Below are positions 5,779-10,410 of a stretch of 10,410 bases of DNA, piece by piece. This stretch comes from Phycisphaerales bacterium. Lineage in GTDB: Bacteria; Planctomycetota; Phycisphaerae; Phycisphaerales; SM1A02. The notes beneath the pieces were generated by a model. It saw only the letters and a list, made by a program, of their open reading frames with translations, had not been told where the DNA came from and made no database searches. The position numbers and the translations under genes were made by a program. How positions within the stretch are numbered: position 1 is the stretch's first letter; the number at the start of each line of letters is the position of its first letter. The stretch spans positions 1 to 10,410 of the forward strand of contig DOVP01000068.1 in assembly GCA_003520025.1 (NCBI GenBank). Direction: 5' to 3'.

Positions 5779-7236
5779 TCAATCGGCTCGCTTCCAAGCA
5801 GATTTGGTTTCATCCACCCCTGGCATACGAGCATCGCGGCCCCAGTTCGGGTTCCTGAACTGAAACAGCAACAACGGAAGACCAATGAAAACGATGAAGG
5901 CCAAAAGCAGAATGACCGTACAGATATTTCCTTCCATGGACATGTCTTCCGTTGATGGCGGGTAGAACATCACCATGATTCCAGCAAGTGCCGTTACGCC
6001 TCCACCACCAGCAACCAGCCAGAGTCCGATCCGACCGCCCGGTATCACGAATGATCTGGGAACATCCGGTTTCGTGTGCCGCAACACGATGACTGATATG
6101 AACATGAGCAGGTACATCACGAGATAGACCTGCGCCGAGGCGATTGTGAGCATGTAGAAAATGCGGTTGAGATCGAAGAAGAGCATCAACAGGCACAGAA
6201 GCGAAACGATGATCGCCTGAAGGAGCATCACATTTCGAGGCGCGCCGCCAGGCGTCGTCCGCTGGAATATCGGAGGAATAAGTCCATCGTCTGCCGCAAC
6301 CCGAAGTGACTCGGTCGGGCCGATCACCCAGACCATGATGTGCCCCGCCATCCCTGCAAGCGCCAGGATGGCCAGCACCTTGACGATCCAACCGACGCCG
6401 AGTGGATCAAGCACGTACTCAAAAACCTGCAATGTGCCAGCAGCGAGGTCGATCTTCTCGATCGGCACAAGCACTGCGACGCTCAACGCGCCGAATATCG
6501 AAATTCCGAGTACGAGTAGCCCGGAGAACAGAAGAGACAATGGGATCGAACGCTGAGGACGCTCGACATGACGGAAGTGCACCGCGTTGACTTCGAGTCC
6601 GGAGAGAAATGAAAAAATCGCGGTGATTCCAACAATCTCTCCGATTGAATCAAATTTCGGGACCATCCCACCCCATGAAAGTGGGATCGCCGACTCATGG
6701 CCGGATCCGACCCACCATGCCGCCAGCGCAATTGCCAGCGCAACCGGCAGCAGCGTCCCGGCGTAGAGCAAACTGGTCGTCACCCACCCACTGAAGTGCA
6801 GACCTCGAAAGTTGAAGAGGGTCGCCGACCAGAACACAGCGAGACTGATGCCGACCATGAATATCCCTACGTCCTTGAGCGCCGGATCTATCGCATATGC
6901 AACTGACACCGCGCAGACCGCAAGCACCGTCGGATACCAGATCAGTATCTGTAGCCACTGACACCAGACACCGACGAAGGCCCACCGCTCACCAAGGGCC
7001 TCGCGGATCCAGCGGTAGACACCACCGTCGTGTGGCCATCCCACCCCCAGTTCTGCCGCGACCAGTCCGACCGGAAGAAAGAAGACCAGTGTGAAGATCG
7101 CGTAGTAGATGATGAGGGGAAGCCCGAATGAGCCGACCTCGGGCATGCCCTCCAGCCCGACAACGACGGCTGTGCTCATCATCGCCAAGACGAACAGGGA
7201 AATCGGGCGACGTTTCTTCTTGGTGCTGTCCAGCAT
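5779..7236 (-). CDS. APC-superfamily amino-acid permease (GadC-like antiporter group)
   Basis: 485 residues from ATG 7236, which has AGGG eight bases upstream and precedes a basic run (KKKRR, residues 7-11) before helix 1; GTG 7266 would overlap sufE. About twelve hydrophobic segments can be read: near residues 12-30, 38-62, 88-115, 123-143, 151-175, 197-216, 233-258, 278-306, 336-354, 360-386, 401-425 and 438-460. The APC unwound-helix motif of helix 1 is weak (VVVGLEGMPEVG). FSFLSGLEVNAVHFRHVERP (208-227) and GPTESLRVAADDGLIPPIF (306-324) are characteristic of the glutamate/GABA antiporter-like branch. It should move an amino acid or amine across the inner membrane by exchange or proton symport; specificity cannot be read. 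The stop lies two bases before the sulfotransferase-like start, so the transported compound is probably a substrate or product of the next two enzymes. Confidence 0.88.
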   Translation of the reverse strand: MLDSTKKKRRPISLFVLAMMSTAVVVGLEGMPEVGSFGLPLIIYYAIFTLVFFLPVGLVAAELGVGWPHDGGVYRWIREALGERWAFVGVWCQWLQILIWYPTVLAVCAVSVAYAIDPALKDVGIFMVGISLAVFWSATLFNFRGLHFSGWVTTSLLYAGTLLPVALAIALAAWWVGSGHESAIPLSWGGMVPKFDSIGEIVGITAIFSFLSGLEVNAVHFRHVERPQRSIPLSLLFSGLLVLGISIFGALSVAVLVPIEKIDLAAGTLQVFEYVLDPLGVGWIVKVLAILALAGMAGHIMVWVIGPTESLRVAADDGLIPPIFQRTTPGGAPRNVMLLQAIIVSLLCLLMLFFDLNRIFYMLTIASAQVYLVMYLLMFISVIVLRHTKPDVPRSFVIPGGRIGLWLVAGGGGVTALAGIMVMFYPPSTEDMSMEGNICTVILLLAFIVFIGLPLLLFQFRNPNWGRDARMPGVDETKSAWKRAD

Positions 7237-7259
7237 CGAGTGCACCCTATCCGAACCGC

Positions 7260-7682
7260 TCAGCACGCGGCCATTTCAGCAGCCCGAGCCCGCACTTGTT
7301 GAATCATCCCGTGCAGGCCATTGCTTCGCGTCGGGCTGAGGTGTTCATGCAACTGAAGCGTAGAGAAAAAATCACCCAAGTCATACCGAACAATTTCTTC
7401 GGGAGTCATGCCCTGCAGCGCAATCACCACCAAAGCTGCCAGCCCTTTGACAAGGCCCGAATCGCTGTCTGCTCGCAGCGTCACGATGCCGTCGTCACGA
7501 TGCAGCGAGACCCAGACCACGCTTTGGCAGCCATGGACGAGATTCGAGTCCACGCGATCCTCTGCCGGCATCGGCGGGAGTTTCTCGCCCAGATCCATGA
7601 TGTACCGGTACCGATCCTCCCAGTCATCGAGAAAGGCAAATGCTTCCTTCACTTCGTCCAGCGTGGGGATCGCCTGCGGCAT
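7260..7682 (-). CDS. sufE: SufE-type sulfur acceptor for cysteine desulfurase
   Basis: 140 residues, the usual SufE length, from ATG 7682. No Shine-Dalgarno is visible upstream (pyrimidine-rich CCTCC instead). The acceptor cysteine Cys52 lies in VHGCQSVVW, matching the G-C-Q-S-x-V-W signature around Cys51 of E. coli SufE. WEDRYRYIMDLGEKLPPMP (21-39), the VKGLAALVVIALQGMTPEEI region (78-97) and a C-terminal SPTRSNGLHGMIQQVR segment (116-131) all fit the family. SufE takes persulfide sulfur from SufS (or CsdE from CsdA) for Fe-S cluster assembly. No desulfurase, sufB, sufC or sufD is present in the window, so it could serve a distant Suf system, or a CsdE-like role. It lies 15 bases after mogA and 23 bases before the permease. 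Confidence 0.92.
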   Translation of the reverse strand: MPQAIPTLDEVKEAFAFLDDWEDRYRYIMDLGEKLPPMPAEDRVDSNLVHGCQSVVWVSLHRDDGIVTLRADSDSGLVKGLAALVVIALQGMTPEEIVRYDLGDFFSTLQLHEHLSPTRSNGLHGMIQQVRARAAEMAAC

Positions 7683-7697
7683 ATGGAGGCATGGTAG

Positions 7698-8231
7698 TCA
7701 GAGAGCCGCAGCAGGCCTGAATACTTCGCACTCCTCAGCACGTGTCTCCAGCCGTGGACCACCAAGCAGATCCAAGCAGTACGGCACAGCAGGAAATACC
7801 GCATCAAGACAATCGGCCACGGCCGAGGGGTTCCCCGGGAGGTTGATGATGAGCGACCTGCCCCGCGTACCCGCGATCTGCCGAGAGAGGATGGCTGTCG
7901 GCACGACCTGCAGCGAGGCGGCACGCATCTGCTCGCCAAATCCCGGCATCAACCGATCACATACCGCCTCGGTCGCTTCGGGCGTCACATCTCGCGGCGA
8001 CGGCCCTGTACCTCCGGTCGTAAGCACGAGTCCGCAGCCCTGCTCGTCACACATGTGAATGATCGCCGCCTCGATCCGATCGGATTCATCAGGCACGATC
8101 TCGGCGCACGCAGTCCACTCGCAACACAGCACGCGAGTGAGCCACTCGCGGATGGCAGGGCCACCACGATCCTCATACTCGCCGCGACTGGCGCGGTCCG
8201 ATACGGTCAGGATGCCGATTGCGATTGGCAT
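7698..8231 (-). CDS. mogA: Molybdopterin adenylyltransferase MogA
   Basis: 177 residues; E. coli MogA is about 195. Residues 5-24 carry the MogA opening (IGILTVSDRASRGEYEDRGG). The nucleotide/molybdopterin site TTGGTGPSPRDVTPEAT (71-87), with Asp81, is intact. MPGFGEQMR (95-103), PTAILSRQIAG (111-121) and SLIINLPGNPSAV (126-138) closely follow the E. coli protein as I recall it and favour MogA over MoaB. It adenylates molybdopterin (Mg-ATP) to prepare it for molybdate insertion by MoeA. The ATG at 8231 is the natural start because the family motif begins at residue 5; no Shine-Dalgarno is visible upstream. It begins 13 bases after the subtilase stop, which is odd company for a housekeeping gene, and is followed by sufE after 15 bases. 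Confidence 0.93.
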   Translation of the reverse strand: MPIAIGILTVSDRASRGEYEDRGGPAIREWLTRVLCCEWTACAEIVPDESDRIEAAIIHMCDEQGCGLVLTTGGTGPSPRDVTPEATEAVCDRLMPGFGEQMRAASLQVVPTAILSRQIAGTRGRSLIINLPGNPSAVADCLDAVFPAVPYCLDLLGGPRLETRAEECEVFRPAAAL

Positions 8232-8244
8232 CCGGACAGGGTAC

Positions 8245-10410
8245 TCAGGCTCCGAAATTCGCGAGCAGGATCAGTATGTCATCCGTATCGACATCGCCGT
8301 CTCCATCGAAGTCGGCCGAGCAATCACCTGGCGGGCACGGACCCCACTGGGCGATCAGCGACAGAATGTCGTCGGTATCCACATCTCCATCACCATCGGC
8401 GTCGCCTGGCATCGTCGTGTCATCGCAGTACATGCGAGTGATGCTCACCGCGTCCACGGCAGCTTCGACGACAGACCCCTCATTCAGGTCCGATGCTGTA
8501 AATCGGATACGGAATGTGTCGGTCATCGAAACAGGCAGATCCTCGATCGTCCACTCTTTGACGAACCAGCCGCCATCGACTTCGCTTCCGCCGGGGCCGA
8601 CAACCTCTAGTTCGACCCAAGAGGAACCGTCATCATCGCTGATATCAACCACAAAGATGTCGTTGTTCGGATCAGCGCCACCGCAGGAGGCGCCGTTGCT
8701 GTACCAGCGAGCATACCTGAGCGTGCCACCGCCGGAGGCATCCATCGCAGGGCTGGTCAACGTGGTCGTCCCATCATCGATGTCCTCGTCTGTGCCGTTG
8801 CCGGACACGTAGCACATGCCGGAACCATCTTGATCGGTCGCATTGTCACAGCGAGTACCGCCACTGCCGGAGGGGGTAACCCGCTCCCAATTGCCTGTGC
8901 CAGCGCCGGCATACACGGTCCAGCCTTGATTGCTGTTGAAGTCATCGTCAAAGGCCACTTCCACGCCGCTCCACGCTTCAGCCGACCATGAATCAATCGG
9001 CGCGTTGTAAGGGCTGGTGACGTAATCGCCCTCGACACTCTCAACCGAGACCCAGTACAAGACCTCGTCACCGCATCCAAATGCAGGAAAGACGCCGACG
9101 TGATTCTCGCCAACGGCGAGCATGGGTTCCTCACCGCTGATCGGTCCAACCCACCAGTTCAACAAGGCGGTACCCGGCTCCGGCGCGACATTGCCGCCAA
9201 ACCGAACGACCAACTCCGTGCCACCGTTCGGGTCGATCAGTTCCGGACGACCGTCGGGATAGGACACCGTCAAACTCACCGTTTCCAAGGCCGACTCGAC
9301 AGCCGCCACGGCGTCGATGATGCCGTACCCATAGTCATTGTCCTTGCCCGGACTGCCGGCTTCGACCGCGGTGTCGTAGACGATCTGCTTGGCCTGCTCT
9401 CCAGTGAGATCCGGGTTGGCCTGCAGCATGAGGGCCAGCACTCCATTGACGTGCGGGGATGCCATCGAGGTCCCGTCATAACTGGAATAGCCGCCGCCGG
9501 GAACACTCGAGCGAGTCGAGACACCCGGTGCGGCGATATCGGGCTTGATGGCCGAGCCGCCGGTGGGCGTGCAATTGGTCGGACCGCGAGATGAGAAACT
9601 CGCAATGGAATTGCCGTTGTAGGGATCGACCGCCGCGACCGCCATGGTGCGGTAGTCGTCATAGGCCCGATCGCCAGGACGGCGAAGACCCGAAGAACCC
9701 TCGTTGCCGGCCGAGAACAGCACGATCACGCCGGCTGCCTCGGCATTGTCGATGAAGGACCAGAAGGTCTGGTCGCACTCCGGATACCCGTGTCCCGTCA
9801 CGAGTCCCCACGAGTTGGAACACGTGTGAGGAACATCAAATGATGTCAACGGATTGCCATCAGGATCTGCGATCCACTGGAACGACAAAATGGCGTCCGA
9901 AACCGTCTGTGGAATACCGCCTCCCCGATCAATCGGGGCCGCCGCAATCCACTCGGCGCCGGGCGCAACGCCGATCTGATCGCCAGGAGCGCCGCCGGTG
10001 ACAGTGCCCATCGTATGGGTGCCATGCGAACCACCGTCGTAGGGAAAATTGTGGTTCCCCAGATACGGATCGTAGAAGGCCCATTCGGGATGTCCGGAGT
10101 ACAGCGGGTTGAGGCCTCGCCAGCGACTGGCCAGTGCCGGATGCGAACCATCCACGCCGGTGTCGATGTTCGAAACGATCGTACCGTTGCCGTCGTAGCC
10201 CATGGCCCACACGTCCGGGACGCCGATCGCAATGAGCCCCTGCTCGGGGCCGCCACGGTTCGACGAAGCCGTATCGTCATCGATGCTCGTCGGAGCAACC
10301 AATTCAATGGGGTAGTCGGGCGCAACAATCGCGACATCCTCGCGGGCGGCCAACGCGCGAAGTGTTCCGGGAGTTGCCTCAAGAGCGATGACGCTGGTGA
10401 TCCAGAATGA
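8245..10410 (-). CDS. Secreted subtilase (S8, bacillopeptidase F-like) with dockerin-like tail, 5' end outside window
   Basis: 721 codons are visible and the frame is open at the right edge, so the start and signal peptide lie outside. Numbered from the edge: residues 1-38 are the end of an I9-type propeptide (SFWITSVIALEATPGTLRAL, VAIVAPDYP). The catalytic triad is complete: Asp83 in SNIDTGVDGSHP, His129 in GGSHGTHTMG, Ser315 in DGTSMASPH, with oxyanion Asn236 in SAGNEGS. GVPDVWAMGYDGNGTIV before the Asp matches bacillopeptidase F. Residues about 380-470 are a linker or small beta domain. About 485-660 form a MAM/jelly-roll-like module (FDDDFNSNQGWTVYAGAGTG, TTTLTSPAMDASGGGTLRYA, VDISDDDGSSW), perhaps for substrate or surface binding. 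Residues 668-721 are two dockerin-like loops. It should degrade extracellular protein. Its stop lies 13 bases before mogA with no terminator, so read-through is possible. Confidence 0.92.
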   Translation of the reverse strand, partial: SFWITSVIALEATPGTLRALAAREDVAIVAPDYPIELVAPTSIDDDTASSNRGGPEQGLIAIGVPDVWAMGYDGNGTIVSNIDTGVDGSHPALASRWRGLNPLYSGHPEWAFYDPYLGNHNFPYDGGSHGTHTMGTVTGGAPGDQIGVAPGAEWIAAAPIDRGGGIPQTVSDAILSFQWIADPDGNPLTSFDVPHTCSNSWGLVTGHGYPECDQTFWSFIDNAEAAGVIVLFSAGNEGSSGLRRPGDRAYDDYRTMAVAAVDPYNGNSIASFSSRGPTNCTPTGGSAIKPDIAAPGVSTRSSVPGGGYSSYDGTSMASPHVNGVLALMLQANPDLTGEQAKQIVYDTAVEAGSPGKDNDYGYGIIDAVAAVESALETVSLTVSYPDGRPELIDPNGGTELVVRFGGNVAPEPGTALLNWWVGPISGEEPMLAVGENHVGVFPAFGCGDEVLYWVSVESVEGDYVTSPYNAPIDSWSAEAWSGVEVAFDDDFNSNQGWTVYAGAGTGNWERVTPSGSGGTRCDNATDQDGSGMCYVSGNGTDEDIDDGTTTLTSPAMDASGGGTLRYARWYSNGASCGGADPNNDIFVVDISDDDGSSWVELEVVGPGGSEVDGGWFVKEWTIEDLPVSMTDTFRIRFTASDLNEGSVVEAAVDAVSITRMYCDDTTMPGDADGDGDVDTDDILSLIAQWGPCPPGDCSADFDGDGDVDTDDILILLANFGA
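8248..8409 (-). repeat. Tandem dockerin-like (EF-hand-like) units, subtilase C terminus
   Basis: Two units, DADGDGDVDTDDILSLIAQW and DFDGDGDVDTDDILILLANF, lie 30 residues (90 bases) apart and share GDGDVDTDDIL exactly. Both have complete Asp-rich calcium loops. Unit 1 is followed by G-P-C-P-P-G-D-C; unit 2 ends F-G-A at the stop. The pattern parallels the tail of the beta-helix protein at 1501-1662. Confidence 0.8.

Noticed and set aside
8059..8812. Overlapping plus-strand open frames opposite mogA and the subtilase tail
   Set aside because: Asp-rich repeats read backwards give Ser-rich open frames; no start signal or family motif supports them.

Overview
The window looks like chromosomal DNA from a planctomycete, most likely of the Phycisphaerae type. 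The reasons are two secreted proteins with tandem dockerin-like calcium-loop tails (D-x-D/N-G-D-x-x-V-D-x-x-D followed by W/Y-G-P-C), a secreted ThuA plus DUF1080 (3-keto-disaccharide hydrolase) protein beside a TIM-barrel sugar isomerase, frequent GTG starts, and several genes without a clear Shine-Dalgarno sequence. The lineage is an inference from protein style; there is no rRNA or other marker. I see no tRNA, rRNA, CRISPR array, insertion sequence or phage gene.

Layout. Bases 1-478 (minus) hold the 5' part of a secreted protein whose prodomain resembles the gingipain (peptidase C25) propeptide. A 233-base divergent intergenic region follows. A single plus-strand gene (712-1665) encodes a secreted beta-helix protein with a dockerin-like tail. 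It converges, across 41 bases, on a long minus-strand run that fills the rest of the window.

Read in the direction of transcription (right to left), that run is: a bacillopeptidase F-like subtilase with a jelly-roll-like domain and a dockerin-like tail (5' end outside the window); mogA (molybdopterin adenylyltransferase); a SufE-type sulfur acceptor; an APC-family amino-acid permease; a small sulfotransferase-like protein; a class IV (branched-chain/D-amino-acid type) aminotransferase; a sugar isomerase/epimerase-like TIM barrel; and a secreted ThuA-DUF1080 fusion. All gaps are 2-53 bases and no terminator-like hairpin with a T-run separates the genes, so much or all of the run could be one transcript.

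The genes fall into functional pairs. MogA and SufE belong to molybdenum-cofactor and Fe-S/sulfur-transfer metabolism. The permease, sulfotransferase-like protein and aminotransferase form a tight module. The last two of these match, in order and in motif, the two halves of a fused protein annotated in plants as 'branched-chain-amino-acid aminotransferase-like', whose function I do not know to be established. The isomerase and the ThuA-DUF1080 protein form a translationally coupled sugar-catabolism pair. The secreted proteins at both ends (two protease-type proteins and a beta-helix protein) suggest a cell that works on external polymers.
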